From Ignavibacteriales bacterium (GTDB lineage: Bacteria > Bacteroidota > Ignavibacteria > Ignavibacteriales > Ignavibacteriaceae): a stretch of 23,776 bases of DNA. The stretch covers positions 1-23,776 of the forward strand of contig JAGUXE010000328.1 in the NCBI GenBank assembly GCA_020061995.1, given 5' to 3'. The position numbers and the translations under genes were made by a program. Under the pieces are notes generated by a model, which ran no database searches, was not told the DNA's origin, and was given only the letters and a program-made list of their open reading frames with translations. This document shows, in pieces, positions 1-6,853 of the stretch (positions are counted from its first letter, which is position 1; the number at the start of each line of letters is the position of its first letter).

Positions 1-162
1 ATTAGGTTAACTCCGAATAACGAAGTTTATGTTCTTGAAGTAAATCCTAATCCTGATCTTACTGAAGGAGCCGGATTTATGCGCTCTACTGAAACTGCCG
101 GTTATACATACAATCAAACTTTGGTTAAGATTGTAAGTTTTGCACTCGCACGTAAAAAATAA
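1..162 (+). CDS. ATP-grasp / D-alanine--D-alanine ligase-like protein, C-terminal fragment
   Basis: The window opens inside a plus-strand gene whose last 53 codons are visible, ending in TAA at 160-162. The visible stretch contains VLEVNPNPDL followed by an alanine/glycine-rich GAGFMRS segment. This resembles the metal- and ATP-binding C-terminal motif (E-x-N-x-x-P) of ATP-grasp enzymes of the D-Ala-D-Ala ligase superfamily. The NPNPDL variant is typical of ligase-like proteins of unknown substrate rather than of the peptidoglycan enzyme Ddl, whose motif is usually NTLPG. The substrate therefore cannot be assigned. The N-terminus lies outside the window. The gene converges on the minus-strand B12 operon across the repeat at 177-296. 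Confidence 0.7.
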   Translation: MRLTPNNEVYVLEVNPNPDLTEGAGFMRSTETAGYTYNQTLVKIVSFALARKK

Positions 163-176
163 AATTGAGAAAAAAA

Positions 177-296
177 GCTGTCTTAAAATTGTCATTCCGA
201 ACTCGGTTCGGAATCTAAGCGACGCTTTTGAATCGAGAATTGAATCTAAAACATCAGCTTCGGCTTAGAACAGAAAAATGTTTATTTTAAGACAGC
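177..296. repeat. Palindromic intergenic element with nested inverted repeats
   Basis: A perfect 13-bp inverted repeat (177-189 and 284-296, GCTGTCTTAAAAT and its complement) bounds this 120-bp element. Nested inside are a strong hairpin with 9-bp arms (194-202/206-214, ATTCCGAAC) and a 7-bp pair (214-220/263-269, TCTAAGC). It fills the gap between two convergent genes, so the outer stem may act as a bidirectional terminator. The inner hairpin starts with GTCATTC, as does one of the hairpins at 4710-4732. This suggests a family of dispersed extragenic palindromes, possibly a small non-autonomous element. Copies outside the window cannot be seen. Confidence 0.65.
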
Positions 297-309
297 CTCT
301 CAGTAAAAA

Positions 310-843
310 TTACTTTGCTTCTACAAGCTGAAGTTCAGGAACTTTTCTTTTAGCCAATTCATAAACTCCAAATAACAAACCTGAATAAACCAAATCGCCA
401 AGAATAGCATTATGGAAAAATGGAATAGCTGCTATATATGATTGTCCTAAACCTGCGAGATTTGTTGGATAATACAATCCCATTACCCAAACCCCAAAAT
501 TAGTAATTACAAAAAACGCAACGGAAGCAGAGAGTGATGCAAGAAGAACATTCCTAGCTTTAATTCTATTTTGAAGAAGAAATCCAATTCCTACAATCAA
601 TGCAAAACCGATATAAACGAACCACATTCCTTCATGTAATCCGATAAATAAGTCAGATAAAAACATTGCGAAGATAGGTAATAAGAATGCGATCTTTTTA
701 TCGCTAAAGTAGGCACCGCTGAAAAGCGCCATTGCAGCAATTGGTGCGAAATTCGGTGGATGGGGTATGAATCTTGAGAATGCAGCTGCAAGTAGTAGCA
801 CTCCCATTAATAAAAACTTTTTCGAAGAAATTTTCTCTTTCAT
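310..843 (-). CDS. DUF6580-like integral membrane protein, candidate cobalamin-linked transporter component
   Basis: A 177-residue hydrophobic protein with about five or six membrane segments and a short Lys-rich N-terminus. After the first helix comes the signature RFIPHPPNFAPIAAMALFSG (residues 24-43), followed by a loop with FLSDLFIGLHEG and a late PFFHNAILGDL segment. This pattern matches the family I know as DUF6580 putative transport proteins, whose size and topology resemble ECF-type substrate-binding (S) components. The ATG at 843 has a GAGG ribosome binding site (TTGAGGTTATAAATG). It is the third gene downstream of a cobalamin riboswitch, behind a BtuB-like receptor and a propeller protein, but 137 bp separate it from the propeller gene, so a separate promoter is possible. 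A role in moving cobalamin or a precursor across the inner membrane is inferred from context. The fold call is fairly secure, the substrate is not. Confidence 0.75.
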   Translation of the reverse strand: MKEKISSKKFLLMGVLLLAAAFSRFIPHPPNFAPIAAMALFSGAYFSDKKIAFLLPIFAMFLSDLFIGLHEGMWFVYIGFALIVGIGFLLQNRIKARNVLLASLSASVAFFVITNFGVWVMGLYYPTNLAGLGQSYIAAIPFFHNAILGDLVYSGLLFGVYELAKRKVPELQLVEAK

Positions 844-980
844 TTATAACCTCAATTATTTTTTAATTTAATATAAAATTTTCAATATCAAAATTTGAGC
901 TAACAGGGTAAAAACAACATCCAAAATATACAAATTTAACTTTTATAAAAGCACTTTCTAATAGAAAAGATTTATGCAAA

Positions 981-2289
981 TTAATTAAGCAAAATCATTT
1001 TCCGCTGTTCTGAATAATTACCTGATTTAATTATATAGAAATAGATGCCGCTGCTCAATCCTTTAGCATTAAACTGAATTGAATGCTGCCCCGAATTTTT
1101 AACCTCATCAACAAGTGTAGCTATTTCATTTCCGAGAAGATCAAAGATTTTTAGCAAAACATGATTTGTTGATGCCATCTGCCAACGGATACTTGTAGTA
1201 GGATTAAATGGATTCGGATAATTTTGTTGAAGCAAAAATGACTTTGCTAAATCTTCATTTTTAACTGATGAAACAGGTTCATTATACTTTAACAACACTC
1301 TACGTGGGGCAACACCGGTTGTGAATTGCTGCTGTTGAGCTCCACTATTATTATAAACGAGCAATTCACCGGTTGCAACAAAATCATTTGCATCAAGTAC
1401 ATAATGCTTTTGATTAATATAATCATACGTGTAACCGTAAAAATAATTCTGTGGAAAAACTGAAGGCACAATTACACTGGAAGTTTTATTCTGCAAATTC
1501 AACTTAACAATGTCGTTCGAATAGGCAATAAAATAGAGATCACCATTAATTTTATCTATACTTATTTCTTTCGAAAATCCGCCTGCTGAAATTGAATAGG
1601 TATCTTCAATCGAAAAATCAGTTGTATTAAATTTGAAAATTTTTCCCCCTTCTGCATCTCCCGGACAGCCAACTAATAGAAATCCATCATTTGAAATCGC
1701 TAAGGAAGAAGGATCTTTTTTTACGATAAGAGTATTGATAACAGAATCGGAAACCGCATCAATTACTGTTATTGTTGAATCAGATGCCCCTCCCCACAAA
1801 CTTGTATTAGCAATAAATATTTTATTTTGATGAGCTAATATTTCCTGAGGATAAACCCCAACCGAAATTTCTTTCAACAGAGAGAAATCTTCCAAATTCA
1901 AAACTGAAACTTTGCCAACCGAACCATTTGTTATATAAATTTTAGAATTCGAAATCGCTAATGAGTAGGGATTTGTACCAACAGAAGCTGACCTGATAAC
2001 TGTCCCGTTTGTATCGAGTTTGTAAATTTTTCCGCTTCCACCGTAACCTCCTTGTTCCAGTACATAAAGATGATTCTCGTGTAAAATCAATCCATCAGGA
2101 TATAGTCCTAATTGTCCCGGATTGAAAATACTACTTTGAAATGTATTACTATTAACATCTAACGACGATAATTTTGAAGAAGCTGGTGAAAATCCTCCTT
2201 CAGATAGAACAAACACTTTACTTAGGTCTTGCGCATAACTACTTAATGATAATTGAATAAGATAGAGTAGCGTAACAATTAATATTTTC
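981..2289 (-). CDS. Secreted YncE/BtuG-like beta-propeller with T9SS type A sorting domain
   Basis: A 436-residue protein. Residues 1-20 form a signal peptide (SYA before Q21). Residues 25-335 hold repeated propeller blades of the YncE/surface-layer type (PYSLAIS-x-KIYI, PQEILAHQNKIFI, PSSLAISNDGFLLV). Residues 356-436 are a T9SS type A sorting domain beginning QNYPNPFNPTTSI and ending in KMILLN. In Bacteroides the B12-capture protein BtuG is a surface propeller lipoprotein partnered with BtuB. This protein has the same fold class and sits 15 bp after a BtuB-like gene under a cobalamin riboswitch, but has no lipobox and carries a T9SS signal instead. The start is GTG at 2291-2289 with AAGGAAATAAT upstream; the preceding gene's stop lies in this ribosome-binding region, so translation is probably coupled. 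The B12-binding role is inferred from fold and context. Confidence 0.85.
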
Positions 2290-2304
2290 ACATTATTTCC
2301 TTTC

Positions 2305-4263
2305 TTAATTGTTTAATGAAAAAATTAGTGTAAAATTTCTTAACGGCATTGGATAGCCGGCAATTACAAAATAATCGGCATTAAGCAGATTATTAATTTC
2401 AAAGCGGATAGTTGTCTGTTGACCAAAATATTTTGAAGTAACTGAAATATTAGCATCCAGAATTCTGTAATGTTCAAGTCGGTTTTTATTTTCGAAATCT
2501 GAAAATCTTTCTCCCGAATAACTATAAAACAGATTCAAAGTAATCATTGAATGTTGAATGGAAAGATTTCCTTTAAAGCTTTTAATCGGGATATAAGGGA
2601 AAAGTTTATCATAAGTTGGATCCCCCGCGTACAAAGAATTTGTTTTTCTTGAATTGGTGAACGATGCTCCAAAACCGGCTTTAACCATCAATTCGGAAGA
2701 AATATTCTTCGCTAACGAACCTGAAATATTTACACTTCTTGAGAGTGATTTTGCAACATTATTTGGTTTCCAGATTAAGTTTCGTTGAGGCTGCCAAACG
2801 ATTTTATCTTTTGCATCTATATAGTTATAATTGATATCAATCGAACCTCTTAAAAAATTTTCAAATGTGTAGACAATTCCGGTTTCATAATTATTTGAGA
2901 ATTCCGGTTTTAATGATTTATTGCCGGAATCTTTCCAATGCAAATCGTTAAAAGTCGGCGCTCTGAAATTCTTTCCCGCATTTGCCCGAAGGTTAAGCTG
3001 CACATCTTTTATCGGGCGATAATTAATCCCGATTTTATATGTAATAATATTTCGATCTAAATCATTCAGATAATCTGAACGGATTGAAGGGAAAATTCTA
3101 AATCCATTAAATATTTCAGATTCCGAAAGAACATATAAACTATGTTGATTCCGAATTGCACCATGATCTGTTTCATTACTCTCAAGCTTTGCATGAACAA
3201 AATTGTAACCGCTTATTAGATTAACAAAATCGTTTTTAATTGAAACTTCATTCCCGCTCGCATAAACTAAATTTTTATAATAACTGTTTTCAATCGGAAT
3301 AACTTTGTAATGAAGGTAATTATTCTGAAAGTTAAAATTTGATTTCCATGAAATATTTTCTGAAAAAATATTTTCATAAGAAATGTTATTGTTCCAATTT
3401 TTATCCAATTGATTCGATATTGCCGGCAGATTTCCCGTTTCAATTCCGGGGAGTTGTTTGTTCTGATTATTGTAAGTAGTTGAAAATTTTACGAACTGTC
3501 TTTTGCTAATTATGTAATGAGTCTGGAGTCCGAGGTCATAAATTTTATAAGAAGAATTCAACCGTTGTTTTTTAATTGATTCATCTCCATTATGAAAGAA
3601 ATAATCATAATTACCGTCCGAGTCTTCTGTGTTCGTAAATAAATTGAGGAACAAATCTTTACTTCGACTCGTTAATCCAACTGAATATTTATTAGTGTTG
3701 AAAGATCCTTTAGTTAATGAAACATCATAATTTAATGAATGAACATCCGAACCTTTGAAACCGTTCTTAGAAATTATATTGATAATACTACTGACTGCTT
3801 CACTCCCGTATATTGCGCTTGCTCCGCTATTGACAATTTCTATCCGTTCAATAGTTGTCTTTGGAATTAGCGACAAATCCATTAAAGAATTTTGATAAAA
3901 ATTTAATCTCACTCCATCAAGTAAAACAAGAGTATGTTCGGCACCAAGACCGTTAATCGATACTGATTGAAGTTGAGGAGTCAAACCGTACGATTTAATA
4001 AAAACCGAATTGGAACTATTTAATATTTCAGGTAGCCGGTTGCCATTGCTGTTTTTGATTTGCTGATTATCGAGCACTTCAATCTTTGTTGGGGAATCAT
4101 CTGCGTAAGTCTTAAAACGATTTGAGGTTACTATCACACTCTCAAGACTATATTGCTTAATGGTCGTTGTGTCGGTAGATATCACCTGAGCATAACCGGA
4201 CTTACATAACGGCAATGAAGCTGTAAGAATTAATAGAAGAAATAAAAATCGAGAATAGTACAA
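2305..4263 (-). CDS. btuB: BtuB-like TonB-dependent outer-membrane receptor for cobalamin
   Basis: An outer-membrane TonB-dependent transporter of about 652 residues, within the usual range for BtuB. It has a signal peptide (YYSRFLFLLLILTASLPL, cleavage near GYA-Q), a TonB-box-like ESVIVTS segment, a plug domain (PEILNSSNSVFIKSYG, SVSINGLGAEHTLVLLDGVR, IERIEIVNSGASAIYGSEA) and a beta-barrel ending near NADYFVIAGYPMPLRNFTL. The cobalamin riboswitch at 4391-4545 directly upstream defines the likely substrate. No ATG is suitably placed. A TTG at 4263 follows AAAAGGA (4278-4272) at 8-nt spacing and gives a compact signal peptide, so I chose it over the upstream in-frame TTG at 4293, which lacks a ribosome binding site. 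The barrel ends in LNN rather than the common terminal aromatic residue. The propeller gene follows immediately, as in btuB-btuG loci. Confidence 0.88.
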   Translation of the reverse strand: MYYSRFLFLLLILTASLPLCKSGYAQVISTDTTTIKQYSLESVIVTSNRFKTYADDSPTKIEVLDNQQIKNSNGNRLPEILNSSNSVFIKSYGLTPQLQSVSINGLGAEHTLVLLDGVRLNFYQNSLMDLSLIPKTTIERIEIVNSGASAIYGSEAVSSIINIISKNGFKGSDVHSLNYDVSLTKGSFNTNKYSVGLTSRSKDLFLNLFTNTEDSDGNYDYFFHNGDESIKKQRLNSSYKIYDLGLQTHYIISKRQFVKFSTTYNNQNKQLPGIETGNLPAISNQLDKNWNNNISYENIFSENISWKSNFNFQNNYLHYKVIPIENSYYKNLVYASGNEVSIKNDFVNLISGYNFVHAKLESNETDHGAIRNQHSLYVLSESEIFNGFRIFPSIRSDYLNDLDRNIITYKIGINYRPIKDVQLNLRANAGKNFRAPTFNDLHWKDSGNKSLKPEFSNNYETGIVYTFENFLRGSIDINYNYIDAKDKIVWQPQRNLIWKPNNVAKSLSRSVNISGSLAKNISSELMVKAGFGASFTNSRKTNSLYAGDPTYDKLFPYIPIKSFKGNLSIQHSMITLNLFYSYSGERFSDFENKNRLEHYRILDANISVTSKYFGQQTTIRFEINNLLNADYFVIAGYPMPLRNFTLIFSLNN

Positions 4264-4359
4264 AATTATGTTCCTTTTGCGCGAAGCGAACAAAAATATA
4301 AATATGATTTATTTCGAGAGGGAGTTGAGTAAGTAAATGAAGAAAGTAGATTTGTTACC

Positions 4360-4380
4360 CAATCTCACCCGCGAAGATTG
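4360..4380 (-). promoter_or_regulatory. Hairpin between riboswitch and btuB, possible expression platform
   Basis: On the transcript strand a perfect 6-bp stem (CAATCT / AGATTG, 4375-4380 with 4360-4365) closes a G-rich 9-nt loop, 10 nt past the riboswitch aptamer. No U-run follows, so it is not a classical terminator. It could be part of the expression platform, but this is a guess from position. Confidence 0.3.
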
Positions 4381-4390
4381 TTAAATACGA

Positions 4391-4545
4391 TTACGGCAGG
4401 TCTCCTGGCTAAAAACAACTTGATGCGCCTTCCCGATTAATCAGTGGCATTATGCATTAAGTTAATGTTTTTTACAGTTGCGCGACAGCACCGGATTTTC
4501 ACCGGTTTCCCTATTCTTCTTTCCATTGATGAAAAGACACCGTAA
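4391..4545 (-). promoter_or_regulatory. Cobalamin (AdoCbl-type) riboswitch
   Basis: The minus strand carries the conserved cobalamin aptamer elements in order. The 5' P1 strand is TTACGG (complement of 4540-4545). GGTGAAAATCC (4503-4493) and GCAACTGT (4481-4474) form the core. CCACTG (4447-4442) and GGGAAGGCGC (4434-4425) follow, then the B12 box AGCCAGGAGACCTGCC (4410-4395) and the closing P1 strand CCGTAA (4396-4391). P1 pairs perfectly over six bases. The aptamer lies about 130 nt upstream of the btuB-like start and is expected to repress this uptake operon when cobalamin is abundant. Confidence 0.95.
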
Positions 4546-4567
4546 AAGTAATTGAAAGAACTGGTGA

Positions 4568-4598
4568 CAAAGTTAAAAGATTTAGTTAATAATTCAAA
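4568..4598 (-). promoter_or_regulatory. Bacteroidota-type promoter for the riboswitch-btuB operon
   Basis: On the minus strand TTTG (4598-4595) is followed by exactly 19 nt and then TAACTTTG (4575-4568). This is a full match to the Bacteroidota primary-sigma consensus TTTG-N19-TAnnTTTG. The predicted transcription start, a few bases downstream near 4562, falls just ahead of the 5' strand of riboswitch stem P1 at 4545, so position and consensus support each other. Confidence 0.75.
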
Positions 4599-4662
4599 AT
4601 AAAAAGAAAAAATGTGGATTTATCTATCAGTTACAACGAATTATGTTTTGGTTGAGAAAAAG

Positions 4663-4775
4663 ATGCTGATTCGCCGCGGCGAACCATCAGCATGACATCA
4701 ACTGAGTGTGTCATTCTGACGAATGTCAGAATTTGTTAACAAGAAGCGAGATGCTGAAATGAATTCAGCATGACA
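4663..4775. repeat. Cluster of three palindromic extragenic hairpins
   Basis: Three strong hairpins lie side by side. The first has ATGCTGAT/ATCAGCAT arms (4663-4670/4686-4693) enclosing the self-complementary TTCGCCGCGGCGAA (4670-4683). The second has ATTCTGAC/GTCAGAAT arms with a 4-nt loop (4713-4720/4725-4732). The third has ATGCTGAA/TTCAGCAT arms with a 5-nt loop (4751-4758/4764-4771). The first and third share the sequence ATGCTGA and both end in CAGCATGACA, and the second starts with GTCATTC like the element near position 191. It sits between divergent transcription units, the riboswitch promoter on one side and the sigma-factor gene on the other. I see no coding potential in the 4599-4910 interval. 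Confidence 0.65.
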
Positions 4776-4792
4776 ATATTTTACTTATCATG

Positions 4793-4822
4793 TTGAATCG
4801 GAAAAACATTACCTTACCTTAA
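4793..4822 (+). promoter_or_regulatory. Weak candidate promoter for the ECF sigma operon
   Basis: TTG (4793-4795), 19 nt, then TACCTTAA (4815-4822) has the Bacteroidota spacing but only a partial match to TAnnTTTG. It lies about 90 nt ahead of the strong GGAGG at 4899-4903. No convincing ECF-type autoregulatory promoter was recognised. Confidence 0.25.
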
Positions 4823-4911
4823 AAATCGATCACACATCTTTCCAAGCAACGTTACTAAAACTCCGAAGAGTAGAATGAGTTAAAAAATATTTACTTTTGG
4901 AGGCAACTTTT

Positions 4912-4956
4912 GTGCTTCAATTGCATCTTTTAATAAAGACGAAGTTATCGAATTGA
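4912..4956 (+). other. Possible 14-codon leader ORF, or displaced true start of the sigma-factor gene
   Basis: GTG at 4912 follows a perfect GGAGG (4899-4903) at 8-nt spacing, the best ribosome binding site in this region. It opens a 14-codon frame ending in TGA at 4954-4956, which overlaps the TTG start of the sigma-factor frame (TTGA). That sigma frame remains open upstream of its TTG and encodes DEVIELNKDN, a normal-looking ECF sigma N-terminus, with no good start codon of its own. One extra base in the T-tract at 4927-4931 would join the GTG to that frame. It is therefore a coupled leader peptide, a frameshift, or a sequence error. Confidence 0.35.
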
Positions 4957-5468
4957 ATAAAGACAATATCACATTCACGATTTACTACAATAAGTTTAAG
5001 AGGAAACTCTTTAATTATGTCCTTAAAATGACTACCAATTTGATGGTCACCGAGGATATAATTCAATCGGTTTTTTTGAAGTTTTATGAAAATTTGGCTT
5101 TGATTAGAAATGAGAGTAGTATTCCATTCTGGCTTTTCAGAACAGCCAGGAATGAAGTTTATATCTACTTCCGCAGTTTGAAAAAAGAATTTCAATGGAT
5201 TGATATTGATGATACTGATGAGTTTGATATTGAATCGGAAAACCGAATTGACGAAATCTATGAAGTGAAAGAGCTTTCATTACTCTTAAATAGTGAGTTG
5301 GAGCTTCTTCCTCCTGAACAGAAAGAAATTTTTGTGATGAAAGAATTCGGAAATCTTTCTTATAAAGAAATTGCGGAACTTCTTAAAATCGAAGAAAATC
5401 TTGTTAAGAGCCGATTATTTAAGACGAGACGAAAATTGATAAATAAATTATCCAAATTGTTAAAATGA
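4953..5468 (+). CDS. RNA polymerase sigma factor, ECF subfamily
   Basis: A protein of at least 171 residues with the two ECF sigma domains. Region 2 (about residues 8-75) contains YYNKFKRKLFNYVLKMT, then EDIIQSVFLKFYENL and FWLFRTARNEVYIYFRS for -10 recognition. Region 4 (about residues 113-170) has LLPPEQKEIFVMKEFGNLSY followed by the helix-turn-helix KEIAELLKIEENLVKSRLFKTRRKL for -35 recognition. The listed start is TTG at 4953, but the same frame is open back to 4884 and encodes the family-typical DEVIELNKDN just before it, so the true start is probably upstream. It is followed after 14 bp by an anti-sigma-like membrane protein and then a double TonB-domain protein, apparently one operon. 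The target regulon is unknown. It is not accompanied by a FecR-type regulator. Confidence 0.88.
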   Translation: MNKDNITFTIYYNKFKRKLFNYVLKMTTNLMVTEDIIQSVFLKFYENLALIRNESSIPFWLFRTARNEVYIYFRSLKKEFQWIDIDDTDEFDIESENRIDEIYEVKELSLLLNSELELLPPEQKEIFVMKEFGNLSYKEIAELLKIEENLVKSRLFKTRRKLINKLSKLLK

Positions 5469-5482
5469 TATAATGGTGCTTT

Positions 5483-5917
5483 ATGTTAAATGAAAATAAT
5501 TACGAATTGATAAACCGATACTTTGACGGTGAACTGGATAAGGAATCTGAAATATTATTATTTACCTCTCTATCGGTTAATGAAGTTGATAGAAAATATT
5601 TTAAGGAAATGCACATCCTCAAAACTGCAGTCAAAGAATTAGATGTTGAGTATCCCGACTCACTTGATTTTAAAGTGTTGCATTCGATTGATTCACTCGA
5701 TGAGAGACGTTTTACTAAAATCGGCGGGAAATTACATCTGGCGATTTCTTATACCGTTGCAGCGGTTTTGCTATTGGTTACTCTATTTCTTTTCAATGAA
5801 GTTAAAAGTTACAGACAATCATTTGAATCAATAAGTAAAGAGGTAATCGAGCAAAAACAAACAATCGAAATGTTATATAATAGTCTTCCGGGAATTGTTA
5901 TTAAATCAAGTTTATAA
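5483..5917 (+). CDS. Putative anti-sigma factor, single-pass membrane protein
   Basis: A 144-residue protein with an acidic cytoplasmic-type N-terminal region (residues 1-82), beginning LINRYFDGELDKESE, one membrane helix (about 86-104, LAISYTVAAVLLLVTLFLF), and a short outer segment that looks coiled-coil (ESISKEVIEQKQTIEMLYNS). The helical N-terminus with YFDGEL resembles the sigma-binding region of anti-sigma factors. There are no cysteines, so it is not a zinc-binding ZAS-domain anti-sigma factor. The position 14 bp after an ECF sigma gene supports the assignment. The ATG at 5483 is preceded only by a weak ribosome binding site, consistent with translational coupling. Family-level identity is uncertain. 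Confidence 0.7.
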   Translation: MLNENNYELINRYFDGELDKESEILLFTSLSVNEVDRKYFKEMHILKTAVKELDVEYPDSLDFKVLHSIDSLDERRFTKIGGKLHLAISYTVAAVLLLVTLFLFNEVKSYRQSFESISKEVIEQKQTIEMLYNSLPGIVIKSSL

Positions 5918-5932
5918 AAATAGGAGCACAAA

Positions 5933-6736
5933 ATGAAACGGGTAAAGCAGATAAAAAATCTTAGTATAGTTTTTCTTTTGATAGTTCTTCTTTCACAAAC
6001 TAACTTTTCACAAGAAGTTGTGAATCAAGATAATCAACTCATTGCAGCAAACTTTGCTGATACAACGGTTCATCTCACTGCCGAAAAAATGCCTGAACCT
6101 ATTGGTGGAATTGAAACGATTGCAAAAAGATTAGTCTATCCTCAAATTGCAAAATATGCAGGAATTCAGGGAAAGGTATTTGTCTCGGCTGTTATTGACG
6201 AAAATGGAAATGTAATTGAAACAGGAATATTAAAAGGAATAGGTGTCGGTTGTGATGAAGCAGCAATGGAAGCAATTAAATCAACAAAGTTTATTGCCGG
6301 AACAAATTCAGGTAAACCGGTAAAAGTTAAAGTTGTTATTCCGTTGATATTTAAATTGTCGGATAAAGATAAATCAGATGTAATTGAAAAACATCCAAAT
6401 GATAAAAAGAAAATTGAAGAAAATCTTTTCTTCAGAAGTATTTACCTTTCGGTAGATGTAATGCCTGAACCAATCGGCGGAATCTCTGAAATAATGAAAA
6501 AAATTACATATCCGGAAGAAGCTAAAAAAAATGGAATTCAAGGGAAAGTTTTTGTAACTGCTATTATTGATGAAACCGGTAAAGTAATGGAAACATCAAT
6601 CGAGAAGGGGATTGGAAGCGGATGTGATGAGGTTGCTGAAAAAGCAATTGCGCAAACATCTTTCACCCCGGGTTTACTTGACGGGAAAAAGGTTAAAGTT
6701 AGAGTTGTTATCCCAATTATGTTCAAGCTGAATTAA
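5933..6736 (+). CDS. Secreted protein with two tandem TonB C-terminal domains
   Basis: A 267-residue protein. Residues 1-27 look like a cleavable signal peptide ending NFSQ. Two homologous TonB C-terminal domains follow at about 53-142 and 177-266. Each begins MPEPIGGI, continues with a GIQGKVFV strand, an IDE-x-G-x-V-x-E turn, KGIG-x-GCDE, and ends KVKV/KVRV-VIP-x-x-FKL. The linker (143-170) is lysine-rich. A canonical TonB has an uncleaved N-terminal anchor that contacts ExbB/ExbD and a proline-rich spacer; neither is evident here. The start ATG has a good AGGAG site. It is the third gene of the sigma/anti-sigma operon, so it may be a periplasmic sensor or adaptor rather than an energy transducer. 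The two copies differ at many residues, so the duplication is old. Confidence 0.85.
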   Translation: MKRVKQIKNLSIVFLLIVLLSQTNFSQEVVNQDNQLIAANFADTTVHLTAEKMPEPIGGIETIAKRLVYPQIAKYAGIQGKVFVSAVIDENGNVIETGILKGIGVGCDEAAMEAIKSTKFIAGTNSGKPVKVKVVIPLIFKLSDKDKSDVIEKHPNDKKKIEENLFFRSIYLSVDVMPEPIGGISEIMKKITYPEEAKKNGIQGKVFVTAIIDETGKVMETSIEKGIGSGCDEVAEKAIAQTSFTPGLLDGKKVKVRVVIPIMFKLN

Positions 6737-6853
6737 ACCATTTAGATTATAGTTAGGAAAAGAATAGATGTCGATTTAGTAAAACAATTAATAGTTCTCA
6801 TATTATATTTGAAGCAAGCAGAAATTACTTTTTGAAAAATCGAATATAATTTG

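Noticed and set aside
4360..4380. Rho-independent terminator controlled by the riboswitch
   Set aside because: The stem is only six base pairs and no U-tract follows, so it is kept only as a possible expression-platform hairpin.
4663..4775. CRISPR array
   Set aside because: The hairpins differ in sequence and spacing, there are only three, and no spacer-repeat periodicity or cas gene is present.
5933..6736. Tandem TonB domains as an assembly duplication artefact
   Set aside because: The two copies differ at many amino acids and are separated by a distinct linker, so this is an old internal duplication.
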